A stretch of DNA of 64,000 nucleotides from Rhodocollybia butyracea (GCA_015501585.1 JADNRY010000131.1:108905-172904); one strand, 5' to 3'; shown: positions 32,285-46,143, counted from the first letter of the stretch. Translations and numbers: made by a program. Notes: generated by a model from the sequence alone, not told the origin.

Positions 32285-34515
32285 ACTGACCGATTCCCGG
32301 TTTTAACTAGTTCCTCAATTGTGGGCCAGACGTTGTCCGTGCAGCCCACCTCGCTCATCGACTTGTCGAACAAAAGTAATCGATAAATTACAGCCAGCTG
32401 GAAGCGATTAAATACTGATTTACATGTCCGTTTCGCTTCCTCCCAAGAAATCCCAAAAAATGTCACCCACCTAAGAAATGTACTCCAAGTCGCCCTGACT
32501 ATTGGGGTCAGATGTGTCCATAAAGCTACTACTATAACTGATGTCGTTGTGCATAGTTTTGGTGACATTCACTTCGACGGAGACAGGCATATGCATGTTA
32601 GGATGGGCGTCGCTTCTGGGGAGAAAGCTGATCTTTCCAGACCTTGCCTCTCGATCCCGCGATTCCCTACTGAGGACCTCAAGGTCCACGGCATTGCGAG
32701 AGAATACTGTGGATTTTACGGCCTGACGTAGAGACATTCGGGAATTGAGCCTGTGAGTTTCGCAGTTAGAGTGTTAGAGCCCTTGTACACAAAGCTGAAT
32801 GAATTACATAGCCAACACAGAATTCGCGTACACTGGAAAAAGTATTTGAATTACTAGTAGTCCTCAAAGCAGAACAAAAAAAAAACTTACATTTTACGAT
32901 GATGAAATAAAGAGCAAGGAATGACAAGTTGGGCAAAGAAATAGTAAGCCACTAGGGGAAAAAAAAACAGATCAATTATTCAGTTTGGGAACTTATAATC
33001 TGATCTCACTGTTACGGATGCTGCTATAGTGGCGATACTATCATGAAGCAGTTATGCATACGAAGTTGTCGAAGATATCTACTTCACTTACGCTGTAATC
33101 GAACCTGTTTCCAGGGTGTAAAGAATCAATGAATCGATTACACTGTGAAGGCTAGGAAAACGAATCAGTTTTGGGATACAAGGTTGGAACGCGTTTTTGC
33201 ATACGTGCTAAATTGTGCTCGGTTTTGCTTGAGAATAATCTACAACCAGATTATACATGTGAGCAGTTGAACATACGATATTCAGAGGGAAAGCTTACTG
33301 TCATGACACAAGCAATCAAAATGTCAACAGCACAGGAAAGCGCCAGTCCAGTTGTGAAGACCCACTGACATAGCAAACCGCGATGAGAGCAATTTGATTT
33401 GCATACAGATCAGTTAACTCACTCCGATTTCATGTCTGAATCTTTCGAAGCTTTTTGTTTTTATCATAAAGACGGTGGTAACTATAAGGAAGATGAAATG
33501 TTGGACTAGGGAGATTCGGAGAAAGAACGTTACCTGTAGCTGAAACTAAGAAAACAGTTATTCACTGTTCTTCGTATTTCTCAACCAAATAGTTAGGCTT
33601 ACCAACTCGAAGGGCTGCGAACACCACCTGATTTTGATTTAGCATGATATGATTTGGGCTGTTAGTGAGCGAAAGGTACTAACAATAGGTACAGTTATCC
33701 AATAGTTGCGGCCGCTGACTGTATATCGTTGTTAGTTCCAGGCAAGCGCCGTACTAATGGTAGGAGCTATTTACAGCGAAAGATTCTCCACGAGTAGACA
33801 CTGAAAGTATGATCAGCAATTTAATTTTTCTGATTGCAAGAACGACGACGCGACGGACCTATGTGCAACAAACGTCGAAATTCCCTGGTTATGTATTAGA
33901 AAGCGATAGATGAAAACAGTGCTGAACTCACCGTGATCAGAATTGTGAGCTAGACGCGAGAAATCCTCCGAATTATACTAGACTCTTGTATTGGACATAG
34001 ATCAAGCACTTACTGCCATCGTCCTAGTAGCATAAAGATCAGCGTGGAACATTAAAAGGGGGGGTAGGTACAGACGTTGGTATGAGATCTGCGTTGCTGC
34101 CGGCTTCGGTGATGAACCATTCCCAAGCACTATTCCACAAGAGTATTGAATGTAGAAGATCGAACACACTATTGGATAAGATGATTCAATATAATTCGAA
34201 GAAAAATGCAGTTCAAGCGACATACAGAAATGCGGTGACCTTGACGCAAAGATTAGGATCGAGAAGAAAAGGCTTTGGGATACTCACCAGAAGCGACATG
34301 CGCCACGTATCGGATGACTTTGGAGAGCGGAAATAGACTGCTGTTTGTGCAATCAAGATTCCAGACAAGCTAGAGAAAATTTTTATTCGATATTTAACGC
34401 GAGCGACGCGCTCAGGGTGCTTCATACGTACACCAAAGCGAGAGGAAAACCAACAAGGATCGCTCCAAGTGAAGATTTCGTTGACATGGTGAAGATGAAG
34501 GAAGACCATTCACCT
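32285..34515. repeat. Direct duplication, copy 2 (DUF6534-type locus)
   Basis: Counterpart of 28855-31095. Exon and intron boundaries are conserved at every position compared. Confidence 0.85.
32471..34487 (-). CDS. DUF6534-type multi-span membrane protein, copy 2 (appears intact)
   Basis: Paralogue of the 29.2-31.1 kb gene. It starts MSTKSSLGAILVGFPLAL and continues LSGILIAQTAVYFRSPKSSD, FLVFDLLHSILLWNSAWEWF, WVFTTGLALSCAVDILIACV, IILKQNRAQFST, SVIDSLILYTLETG, WLTISLPNLSFLALYFIIV and LYANSVLAM. It ends in a hydrophilic tail, MSLRQAVKSTVFSRNAVDLE to GDLEYIS. Splice sites such as GTATGT, GTGAGT and GTAAGT are retained. Hydrophobic segments suggest about seven membrane spans with a cytosolic C-terminus, as usual for this family. 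The middle region (33.4-33.9 kb) was not fully resolved into exons. Confidence 0.72.
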
Positions 34516-34519
34516 TGTC

Positions 34520-37500
34520 GGAGCCTCTTTTGTAGTACGTGGCCTTGAATGCAAGACGACTCCGAGAATAAGTTGCACCACTCCAAAAATAGACGCTCTC
34601 ATGAAAAGTATCCTCTCATGAAAAGTATCCAACAATCAAGCATACGTATCATTCAAACAATTTAACATGTCAATGGTTAGCGCTTCAGCTAGTAGTGGGT
34701 GATCTCAGAACCGAGGTGATGTTGACTGGAAGGAAGTTTATTATTGGAAAGAACACCGGAACTGATTTTCGACAATCCCGAGGCCGATCAATTCATTACC
34801 AACTGAGGCTTCTCGGGCCTGTAAGGCAGTTTAGTCTGGTACTAGTACTAATTATTGGTTGAGCGTGACAACCCCCTCAAATGGGCAAGGTTTGAGCTTG
34901 AGCCTTGACACCCTCTCTCTCTTTATCGTGAAGTGGCTTCATTTGCAACCAATTTGCAACACATCCTGGCCTTCAGTTGATAGATCACATATATCCTGTA
35001 GTATATTAAAACCGCCCTGGCACTTAGGGCAACGATCTACAGCAGCTCCTGCAGGGTAGACTGCGAGCTCGTCGTTTGTTCGGTGTCTGGGCCTCGCGTC
35101 AGCTTATGCTGCCGGAGCCGGCGTTGGGTATTTGAACCATACCGTGAATTAAACTTCTTCCCTTCCATACCTTCTCACCGATGCCTCGAGCACCTATTGA
35201 CTTTCGCCTGCGACCTGCTTGTCAATGCGTTAACCTCTACTCACCTGCCAATCTTGTTCGTCAAGTTTGGGATTGACTGTGCCAATGCTTGTACTCTGTA
35301 GACTTGAGACGTATTATCTTGAACACTATCTTCATCTATGGGTCATAGTAGAAAATCGGGCTGGAAAGAAGAGTCGGAAGGAGGAACTGAAGACAAAGTC
35401 AAGGCTAAGTATGGAGCACTGGACCGTTCCCTCCATGGTGATCTTGTCACCCCGCCTAATTCCTTGTTTTACCTGGGTAAGAGAAGGATTCCTGACGAGT
35501 TTTGGCATGTCCAGGATTCACACAGCTATGGAAGCCAGGAATCCAAGCTCAAGGGACAGACAGAATAGTAGACAGCAGCTTACCCTGCACTTGGGAAGCA
35601 AATCTTGGGTCATGGTAGTAGTACCGGTATTTAGCAAGCTGCTGCAGCAATACGTCGCACTTGGGTGAATCGTCCCCCAAGTATGCGTTCCAAGTAAGGG
35701 TATTATCATTCATCTTCCTAGTATTGCTCCCCAAGTGCGCGGGGCAAAGCCGAGGGAAAGTGGCCGAGGAGCATATCGCCCTAGAAAATAGATTGGAGAG
35801 CCAAGCCCGAGGATACCACGGCCGGACATACAGTGGGTGCTTTTCCCATTTGCTCAGGACCTGAGGACTTCCACAAGCATACATGAAGGGGAATGAGCAG
35901 CTTGAGTGTGACCAGCTGTGACTTCGCTTACACAAAACAGTTGTAAAAAACGGGTAAAAACTAGATTTTTGGTGCAATTATTATTGACATGCGTCCGGGA
36001 TTGAACAATCGAGAAATCCCGACTTTTGCGGAAACTCTACTTACTTATGGAGGAGCCCATGACAGTTGTGGCCGGGGACCGGATCAGTAATACCAGGCAG
36101 CGAAGTGAAGTGTGCGAGCGCGGAGAGCAGTTTATTATTAAAGTGAGATTTAATAAAAGGAAATATTAGTAGTATAGTACTACTCAACGACGACAATCAA
36201 TCGGGTCTCAAGTCGGGCCTACCTACCAGGGCAATCTTGGGGTAATATGAGACACAGCAAAAAAATATTAAATCGACACCTATTCACATGAGGTAGATAG
36301 TATTCGTGCAGTATTTCGTTTATGCGTTCATATGATTATCTAAACGTCTTTCGGGATTGGTATGTACTTACCTACTATTCTATGGTACCGTCCAGGTATG
36401 GTTGTTTATAGACAAAGAGACATGAGTTCTCGAAGAGTACGTACCTTAGGAAAATGATAGTCCTTCAGTATTCTGACCGCTAACGTCGTTAATAGCCACA
36501 GAACTGCCCAGCGAATCTTCCATAGTCTGGGTGATAGGTTGAAGATCACTGATGTGGGGGACACTGTCGTTCGGCTAACAGCTGCTGCATGCTTTTGAAT
36601 CTTGGGGGCGTAAGAGAGAACGATTTTCTGGATCTAGGGGGCATATATTTAGAAAATATGATTCAGAATACAGTGGGCTGAACTTGACGGCATCAAGTTT
36701 TTGGGACAAGAAATTCCCGAGTTAGGAGATACAAACAGGTCAAGCTGGAGCTAGAGCCAATAGTCCATATATTTCCCAAAGCTCTGCGGAACACTGCCAA
36801 AAAATTAACATTGGAAAGACAGGGGAAGGATAGCAACTTGTCCGCTGGTTCGTCACTAGACTTTAGTTGCGATGAGGGCAAAGCTAGGCCGAAGTGCCAG
36901 AGTGAAGGTTCGAGGATATACAACCGGAGGTGGTGTGAGCCAAGCGCCCACGGTCGGCCAACGGCCAACTCCCAGAAACCCCAATGACTTTTCCAGATTG
37001 TCGGAGAAATCCTGGGTTTCTACAAAAATCGGGGTTTCTCAATATCCCGCATGGAAAGGAAAGTTTTCCTTCCCGAACCTAGCATTCCTCCTGCGACACT
37101 ATAAATACCTAGAGCGCAATGGAAAGAAAAAATTCCTTTCCGAACCCGTCGCTCCACGACGCCCACTAATATTACTCTCAAAACGTTGTAGGATAAAAGT
37201 TTTCTTGAAGACATCGAAGGTCTACTAACCGAAGGAATTCGTTGAGAGTCACTACGAATTCTGGGTTGTTCCTTGCATCACTGTCTGTTGCCCTTTCTCT
37301 GTCGCCAGCTTGGCTTGTGTTTGATTTTTGAACTAAACTCTTGAAAGTTGATGCCACCGTGAAAATTCAAAATCGGGTATTCAAGTGAAAGCGTCTCAAG
37401 AGGTACAATTCTATAGTGAAAACTTTTTTTTGCAAAGAAACGTTATCCTGCCCTCGCTTTCTGGCGAGAACCAAACATCGAGAGGGGGAGTGCGAAGTTG

Positions 37501-38340
37501 AGACGACTTGCATCTTGAACGTAAGGATTGCCGAGGGCCGCTGTTCTGATTATCTGACAAGCACACCAACGCTGGGCTTGGTTTGTCAGTGGCAGAAGGA
37601 AGGAAGGAAGAAATGGTCTAAGTGTTGAATGCCGCGGAAACCCGCTCTTACCCATACCCGCCCTAAGGTGTTAAATTTACCCGTGCGACCCGTTGTCCTT
37701 AGAGCTTCGGTGCACGTTGCACGTTGAACGTTGAGGTATTCTTGATGCTCTAGAAGCTGCGATACACGACGGTGACTTGACGGTGACAGTTCGTTTCTGC
37801 TCTGTTATTTTTAGCAAGACTGCTCTGCTATTTTGAGTCGGACTGGAACTGCTCTGCTATCTTTAGGCAGACTGGCTGGATGTGCATGTGCATGTGGATT
37901 AGCCTCTAATTAGCCTTTTGGTGTCGAATTGCAGAAATGATAATTGGGATCTGTAAATTGCACACGACCATCAAGTTGAGTTCCTGCTGGAGGTGAGAGC
38001 AATCATCTGTTTTCGCACTGATTTTCGTCCTACGGACTCGTTGTCTTTTCAATAGGTGTGAGATACGGGCCCGACAATGTCGGAAGTGCTGAGTCCTACA
38101 ACCGGCCACAACTCGGGCTGCGGAACTTACATTACTAGCAGCTAAGAAATCTAGGAAATGGCGAGGTTGGCGAGATTGCAAGCGTGGTTGCGTCGGCGAT
38201 GTAGTCGGTGAATATAGTGGCCAGTGTGGTTGCGTCGGCTACTGTCGGCTATGTGAATACTCGGAACCGACGTAGGCGCTTACTCACGTGAGCGCACGCT
38301 GTTTTTCTTTCGTTGAACGCGACATACAGTGTACTGTTAC
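34520..38340. other. Gene-poor stretch
   Basis: No gene I can support. A minus-strand ORF at 35549-35977 contains TWNAYLGDDSPKCDVLLQQL, which looks protein-like but stands alone and matches nothing I know. An LTR-like repeat lies at 35010-35150. The other ORFs here have no recognisable features. Confidence 0.4.
35010..35150. repeat. Dispersed LTR-like repeat, copy 1
   Basis: About 140 bp, including 'gcacttagggcaacgatcta' and 'agcttatgctgccggagccg', recurs at 45050-45190 with close to 90 percent identity by eye. Both follow a short TATA-like A/T-rich stretch ('gtagtatattaaaa' here). The layout resembles a retrotransposon LTR leader, but ends and coding parts are absent. Confidence 0.5.
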
Positions 38341-38344
38341 ATGT

Positions 38345-39941
38345 ATGGCAGCGCCAGTCACCAACACGAAACTCCAAACGCGAATTCAGAATGAAATCGC
38401 TACGCTTCTGTCCAGTTCTGCCTTCATATCCGCTACTAAAGCATTGAGGATCCTTCGTACACAGCTACCCCGGTCCTCTCGTATATCTCAGTCTTTTCAA
38501 CTAGTTCTGAAGGCTCTTCTCTTTGTTATTTTCATATTAAACCTTCGAGCTATACCTGGAGGATGGCATTGGCGAGTATTCTGGCCTGTAACCAAAATTC
38601 GGCTGCAATACTTGGTGGCACGGACACAGTCTTCTCTAGCTTTGATTGGTAGAACGGGAAAGGCAAAGAAAGAAGGAATGGAAATCAGGATGGAGAAATG
38701 GCTGACATCCATAACGCCTGTTGGTGCTCACCCTTTTGAGCTACAAACGCGGTACAAAACCTGGGTTAGTGAGTACTTAGCGCTTAACTTTCTCCCAGAC
38801 GTTGGGATTCAACGCTAACATTCCTTTCATGAAGGCTTGGACGAAAGCGATTTTAATATGCATATGAGCAACTCATCCTACCCCAAGGTCTGTTAGCCAC
38901 ATTTATTCCTATCCAAAACAAACACGACACTTGCTGACGAGCGTTCACGTAGGTTCTTGACTGCGCCCGTATGAAAGCCGCTATGGAGCTCTTTCCTCAA
39001 TTCCTACGTGTTGGAGGCGTTATTCCGCTCGCTGGTGAGTCGGAATCCAATAATCACCGGAACCTACGGCCTGACCACATGGTACAGCTACACATTTTCA
39101 CTTTGTTCGAGAGTTGCCAGTGTTCGCGAAGTATGAGTTACGGCTCAACATAGGAGCTTGGGATGAGAAATGGGTGAGTACTCTCTATGCTGTTCACAAT
39201 TATCTTATGTTTTTAACGACTTTCATCTAGATGTACGTCGTCGGCCGATTTGTGACCAAAGGCAAAACTTCGAAAAGCAATAGTTCAATAAAATATCCTC
39301 CAAACGCCACTACGACCTCCAAGAACGTTACACCAGCTGTAACAACACTATTCGAACATGCTCCCATCAATGGCACCTCGGAATCTGTTTCGAGTTCGAC
39401 TGAGGCTGATACGACACCTAAGTTTGCCTACGAGAATGTTCCTTCTACCGCTACTGCCGAACAGCTTCGAAACTTTGACGCAGCCGTGGCGTCGCGGTTA
39501 GCATCCGACCTTGGTGCCGATAAAGAGGAAGGCTTGATTCTACACACAGTCTGTGTCTCCCGCGTTTGCTTCAAACTTGGTAGAATCACTGTTCCTCCGG
39601 CTGTGCTGTTGGCCACGAACGGCGTATCAGTTCATCCTTGGGAACTTTCGGGTTCAGATACTGGTACAAGTGAGGAGGGATATTCGTCTACCAATCCACC
39701 TACGACGTGGACGGCTGAATCTCAGCCGTTGTTCTCGAAGGCCTTGGGCGGTAGTACGAGGAAGCTGAAGGAGTTCTATAAGGGTCAGTGGCGAGAGGTA
39801 CAAGCTGCAGGTGATGATGCGATACCCTGGTGGGAGCGGGCTCTTGGAGTTGGTGGGATCGTTGATGAAAAGAGGAAAGAAAGGTTAGCAGTCTGTAGTA
39901 AATTGGTTGGGGGAATGGATGGCGTCCGAGAACTGTGCTAG
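38345..39941 (+). CDS. THEM6-like thioesterase (hotdog fold), membrane-anchored
   Basis: Model join(38345..38768,38835..38887,38953..39034,39088..39173,39231..39941), 451 aa, phases closing exactly. The N-terminus has a membrane segment (VLKALLFVIFILNLRAIPGG) followed by WHWRVFWPV. The hotdog region reads SLDESDFNMHMSNSSYPKVL, then DCARMKAAMELFPQFLRVGG, THFHFVRELPVFAKYELRL and IGAWDEKWMYVVGRFVT. The D-x-x-x-H-M-x-N-S-x-Y-P-K motif and the W-D-x-K-W element are hallmarks of fungal thioesterase-like/THEM6 proteins, in which the Asp is the expected catalytic residue. The C-terminal ~200 residues are a variable, partly disordered tail. Likely acts on acyl-thioesters at an organelle or ER membrane; substrate unknown. 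Intron 1 ends GAAG, an unusual but acceptable acceptor. Confidence 0.85.
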
Positions 39942-39959
39942 ACGTGTCTTCGACCTCAG

Positions 39960-41377
39960 TAACATTATTCTGTCCCTTATCCAAACATAGATGTACTCAT
40001 TTGTCTCAAGCTGTACCTCGTACTCTACCTTCCAATAATCAAGCGCCACGGTTAGACGTTTTCTCGTGGTCTCCTCGGTGGTCTCCTCGGTTAGATTATC
40101 AAGACGTGGACACCTTTGTAATCAGGATTTTCCTCCCCTTTATCAATCAAATACACATACACACACCAATAATAGCCAATAATTCGGTCGGATCTACAAT
40201 CACAGGACGATTGAAGTTGAAAGGTTGGAAACACAGTTGAGTCCAAGCAGCGCTCCGACCAAATTAAGATGGTCGATCTGGAAATGCTGGGGATGTGATA
40301 CGGAACAGCCATAGGCAGAAACCTCAACAACGGAAGTTGAAAGGGGTCTCGAAAATCGCCGCCAGATTTTCGGAGAGCGTTCCAGCATGGATTGAATGAC
40401 TTTTTTCACGTCTCGATTACATGGCTCCGCTCTGAGTGTCGTTTGGAGGTGACCATTTCTACCTCAGGAGGCATAACCATTTATCAGTCGGAATGCTACC
40501 TAACCTTCTACGTCTTTGAATTATCCTTCGTGTAAATGTGACGTGGTGAGCGCAAGGCAGAATATACTGTGAGTTGCCTTTCACGAAGTTGAAGCTAACA
40601 AATGATTCCAGGAACTAACCTTGGAAGTTCTAAGATTGAAGAGATTATTACTACCCCTGGATGACTGTCACCATGCTTTGAGCCCTCATAGTTAGTAGTG
40701 AATTCTCCCTACCCGCCTCCCGGTTGGAACCCTGAACTTCCATCGGTATAGCACAATTAATAGTGTGGCTAGAAATAACATCTTTCCAAAATTAGACGGA
40801 CTCAAAAGGTACTTCGCCTCTTGCAGTCCTCTGTCCGACAGCCATCCATTGTCGTGTTCAAGTGAAGACCGCCAGTCTTTGGCCAATCACAATCTGTCCC
40901 ATAAATGATCGATCATACGCGAAAAACCTTCGTCTTTCCATTTTTTCGATATGAGTAAGGATACCTGATGAGTTACGTTCAAAGACATGTAAGTGAGTAT
41001 TCAAGACAAAATAACAACACATACCTATCAGATGCCTTGAACCTAAACACAAGAATGAGTATCAGGGGCATATCTATCGCGGTGTCACCATCGAGGCAAT
41101 GAAGGCAATGATAGCTCCATTCAAGCGTTACTGATCTTCAAAGGTCCAATTGTCTAAATTTGGTCGCCAGGCAAGTACCAACGTTGGTCCTTATAAACCA
41201 TTTACGCTCCCAGGCGTAGCTTCCGGGGGCCTGGACTCTATGATAAACAGTTTGGCAAGCGAAGAAACAGGTTTCTAACCCACAAAAAACAACAACAGAA
41301 AACATCCATAAACGGAATACGATGTCACGTAACTGGTTGAACTACTAATAAATAGTAATTCTTCAATCTTTCGTCCC
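39960..41377. other. No gene recognised
   Basis: Only short ORFs on both strands. A ~60-bp block near 41180 ('ttggtccttataaacca') recurs near 42155, flanking the small gene at 41.4-41.95 kb. Confidence 0.4.
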
Positions 41378-41952
41378 ATGTCAGGTGAAAAGTTAAAGTT
41401 GGCATCCTGTTGGTATCCTACATCCTGCCTAAGCTAACCTTCACCCACAGCGCGTGCCCTCATATCAAAGTCCTTCCGAAAGGACAGCGACCTCAAAGAA
41501 GGGGCACAATCATCGCACCATGCAAACATCGAACTCCACATTATTTGTTAGGCTGGACAATCCCGTTTGACGATATCTGCAAGATTTACCCAGGAGCGGC
41601 GACAGGTGTGACGGATATCTGGCTGACAGAGATCCAGATGCCTTGGTTCAAGTCTTACGGACACAAATACCGCGACGGCGCCGAGTGAGCACTTGGTTCT
41701 TTCGCCACCGAATGGTTCTCTCATGATTTTTTCCGTTTTTATAGACACTGTTACCGCAATCCAGACTTTTTGTATGTAAGCTTGAACAAGGCTGATCCAA
41801 ATGATTCGCAAGTTTTGGTATTCATATCTCACAACCGCGACGAGGAGTCGATTGCCATGGCGGAAAACCAGGAGTTCATTGACGATATGAGAAAGATGAC
41901 ATTCATCGACGAAAGTGTCACAGGGGAGTTGAAGTGGGTAAGGTGTTGGTGA
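41378..41952 (+). CDS. Small hypothetical protein, three exons
   Basis: Proposed model join(41378..41391,41451..41684,41745..41952), 151 aa. The first exon (MSGE) is the weakest part; exons 2 and 3 are well supported by codon phase, GTGAGC and TATAG splice sites and protein-like sequence: HYLLGWTIPFDDICKIYPG, LTEIQMPWFKSYGHKYRDG, DFLYVSLNKADPNDSQVLVF, DDMRKMTFIDESVTGELKW. It resembles small Agaricomycete proteins of no assigned function, with an LGWT(I/V)P motif. No signal peptide or membrane helix. Confidence 0.5.
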
Positions 41953-41959
41953 TGCTCAT

Positions 41960-44900
41960 CATGGGCTATATCCGAGTCTATGTATGTACATCCTAAATTT
42001 TGCACAATTGCATTTGCGAACCGATAGTAAGCAATCCTGCTTGTATTTCAGTTGGGCCGCATGAGCTGCAAGTTATGCAACGAAGATCATAGGACCTGTG
42101 GTAGGCAGGCCCCGATCTTACAGCCTAAATTTGGCGGCGAGCCAACCACTGATTTTGGTCCTTATAAACCACTTGCGTTGCTTCGAATATGATACGTAGC
42201 AAAATCAACTCGAGATAGCTACATACCGAAAAAAAGGAATCCAGAACTCGTACTAGAGTTATCTATAAATCTATAAGTTCGAACGTTCGAGCCAACTTTG
42301 CCAAAAGTGTAAGGTTCACCGACGAAAGAGGAGGAAATTATTACTGCCATGTAATATAAACCGAGGGCTGGGGGAAGTTGTAGCGGTGGAGATATCATCG
42401 TGAAGAGAGTAGACAAAAAATAAAACCTCGAAGAACATAGAAGTGTCTATGCTCTATTCTGGTGGCGGTGGGGTTATCGAACGGAGAGCGACGGTATTAG
42501 TCACCCTATTCCGAGTTTCAACGATCTTGACGACACACTTTCAACATCGAAAGAACGATATTGGCTGCTGATATTTTTCAGTGATACATGTACCAAATGT
42601 ACTTGCCTCCTGACCGGTCGTTCGAGCACTTGGGACTATGAGAGGGACCTGCAACACTCCTGCAAGGTGTCGACTTTAGTTAGAATGCTTTTTCGCGCCC
42701 TAACTATACAAATGATTAACCTAAGTGGTGAAAAATGCAAAGAAGGAGAACGAACCTTCTGGTCTCGCGATTCACCCCCCAATGAGACCCAAGTGTGTTG
42801 GTCACAGCGGAGTCTCAAGGATTCAACGTTCAGCCCGACGCACTAAGCCCTGATTACAGAAGTGCGTTGGTGAGAGACTACAGGAGCAACGGGGAAGCGA
42901 AGTTATGATTCAGAGAGGGACGTGTAAGAAATGCAGAGACCGAAGGTTACGTTGAAGCTGAAGCGCGTCCTATGGAAGCGGCGTATTCGATATGGAGAGT
43001 ATATGGTATAGAGCGGCGACGTTCCCTTTCTTCTACACTCCACCGTCTCCTAGCACAGGTAGGAAACCCAAGTAGACTGGTTTTCCAGAAGCGGGACTAG
43101 GCACATGCATGAAGTTCGGAACGGGAAAAGAATGCAAACATTGTAGGTCCAGGAGAGCGTCAGCAACGATCCCTTGGGAATAGGATTGGAAAGCTGATCA
43201 ATGATCAGATGTTTTTGAGAGTATGTAGAGTTCGTTTTTTGCCGTAGATATGAGATTCGGATGGATCAGTCGGGTGGTCGTGGAGCATCTCTAGAATTCG
43301 TGCCATAAAACAGATAGCAAACCTGGTTCCAAGTGTAAGAAAACGCCAAAGAAGCAAAGGAGTAAAACGTGTAAAACTGAAAAAACGTTCACCTGCGAGT
43401 CCACAGTAGTTCTAAACTTCGACCGTCCGCGTCAGTTCCTCGATTCGATCCAGTAGCTGGCCATATATACAATGATCAAGCATAGGCGAGTTTCGTGAGC
43501 GCTTCAGCTGCACCATGTGACCCCAGTGTAATCTTATCTAATATCATTGTCGTTCAAATAGCTCTCAAGGTCTTGATACATTTTCCACCGAATTACACGG
43601 CAAAAACCCACCATTCGTAGTAACTTGAGGCCTTGAGGCCTTCAACGTTCAACGCCTCACTAGGCCTCACTATGCACTTCGAGCAATGCAGACAAGTTTT
43701 AGAAAGGCGCAGGAAGTTGGCAAGGCTCGTAATCCCTATGGTCCTCATGTCAATATCATCGCTCCTCTTATACTAGGATAATCTCATGACTGCCTCCCCA
43801 TGGGCCACCAACAGGCTCTTTCACATATTGCCACGACGCCTTGCTTCTAACTCCTTGTCCGGCGTCAAAACTATTCTGAACTGTTACAAGCCTGGATCTA
43901 CTCGACGTGGCTTGGCAATTTCATTCCGTTAGCAAGTTGTATCTGGGGCTCGTACTGGTGAAAAATCAAACTAAAGGAACAACAAACTTGTCCAAAAGCT
44001 CTCCCGAGTCCCGAATCTGACCAAGGCTCTGAGATGATTGATGACCGAGGGATCCTATAGCCATTCAGCTCTCTTGAGTAATGTCAATTGTTGGCACGTA
44101 CAATTCTGTTGGTAGACTCAAGTCTTTCGTAGATCCACAACACAATCAATTACTGAAGCACTCGCCCAAATCTTATGGTCAAGCCTCGCAGACTTTGATT
44201 AGTAGAAGCCGGAGTGAAGATCTACACAAAAGGTACTCGTCTAGTGATCAAAATCGATTCGTCCGTAGTATATACATCTTTTGGTTCGCTGAAGGTTGTT
44301 CGAGTTGCGTATGTGTTTCAACTCCGTAATTGCGACAGCCTTTACGTTTCTTTCAGTGTAGCTCAATTACTTTACCTTGAGTTTAAATTCCGCCCTCCCT
44401 TGTCAAGATGAGTCTTCTTCTATCTTCGGATTTTCATTCCCTTCACACGAACCATCATCATCTAGTCGGGCGCTTAAATTTTCTACGGCACACTGAACGA
44501 GATTGCGCTAAAGACAGCTCTCTAATAAGTGTATAAATGCCTAGAATACCCACAAGCACACCCTAAATACATGACTAGCCCAAATGATTAAAGATTAAAA
44601 ATGACGAAAGTCATCCAAACTCGTCGAGACGATCCAGCCCATTCCAAGGCTCAGAATCTCTTCAAACTTAACACAGATGTAAATAACATATGTATTAATA
44701 CCCTGCTCAGTTTTAGAAGCAGTAAACAATGTTGTTCATCCTCGAGCCCACTGTTCTGAATCTCTGTGGCGATCTGTGGCGATTCGTTTGATGTCACACA
44801 TGTCACACCATCACCTTTACACTCCCACGCTCTTCATGGTATTGTTCGCGCGTGTGGTATATACTGGCATCTCTGGACACTTGGATTATAGTTTTGGTGA

Positions 44901-46000
44901 CTTACTATACATACCATAATACTGACCCAGAGAGACCTTATAAATATTTAAGTCTCCATCTACACTCAAAGCAACCAGGTATCCTGAGCATTCAATGAGC
45001 ACTGAAGTAATGTAGTCACCTGTAGTACTGTATTATATAGTGTAGTAAAACAGCCCCCGCACTTAGGGCAACGATCTACAGCAGCTCCCACCGGGCAGAC
45101 TGCGAGCTCGTCGTTGTTCGGTGTTTGGGCCCCGTGTCAGCTTATGCTGCCGGAGCCGGCGTTCAGTATTTGGACCATGCCGTGTAATAAACTTCCTTCC
45201 TTCCTTCCTTCCTCGATCTGCCCCATTCAGCTCCCGCGGACAGAGAACCTGTTGGTGAGCTTCCAGATTCTGTCATTCATTAGGCCTCTTGGCGTCCTCT
45301 ACTCAACTGGAAAGCCGTTTTATCTATACATACTTCACTTTCGTTTTTGGTGCCTTGCATGGGGCCTTTTGCCAGGCCGAATTGTTTTCTGCCATCGATA
45401 CAGCCACCGCATTACCGCATTACATGATCTGTAACTGGAAGATATTCGACTAGACTCAAACCAGTAGCTGCTGCATAGTCGTCACTTCCTCTGTTTTGCT
45501 GGCATATTTGATCGAGCTTCATCGACTGGCTCGAGTCTAATATTAGACTGGATTTGGCCTGATTTTCAACTATCAAACCTCCGACCAGTTAAGTATAGAA
45601 CAACATTATTCAAGCTTCCACGAGTTGCAGCCCATGATATTCCATATATACCATATCCCCCTCACATCGCCCTCAATGGACCTCCAAGATACTTGCAAAT
45701 CTAGTGCTTATCGTCGTTTTGTGCTCAGAATGATTCATGAACACCTGCTCCCTGACTCTTTCTCCGCATGGTTTCGTGTGTTCTTACAATAAAGGTACAA
45801 CGAAACTATATGTACATCCCTTAGATGCCACAGGGATGGATTTGATCTTCTCAGTAGGCCCAGGTAGGCCCTGAAGTCAGCAGGAAACAACAGGAAACTC
45901 ACTAACAATGATATTTAAATCTCGACGTAAGTTGGATGTTCTTCTGATTTATCGTGTTCCGTTCCTAGCTTCAATACCAACTGCAATATCTACCACGCCA
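41960..46000. other. Gene-poor stretch
   Basis: No gene, RNA or element that I can support beyond the LTR-like repeat at 45050-45190. A 'tcaacgttcaacgc' motif lies at 43642-43655. Confidence 0.4.
45050..45190. repeat. Dispersed LTR-like repeat, copy 2
   Basis: Counterpart of 35010-35150; here it runs into a (TTCC)n microsatellite at about 45193-45212 and then diverges. Confidence 0.5.
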
Positions 46001-46143
46001 CATCCGAAAGCTCGAAAAATATGAATAACCGTACCTCACGAACTCGAGAGATTGACAGTACTTTTGACTTTTCCATAGATGTTTCCAAGAAATAATGCTA
46101 CAGCCCGTGTAAGTAATACAGCAACTATTCGTATTTCAAACAG

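Noticed and set aside
35549..35977. 142-aa minus-strand ORF as a gene
   Set aside because: A protein-like patch but no start, splice or family support; left as a note.
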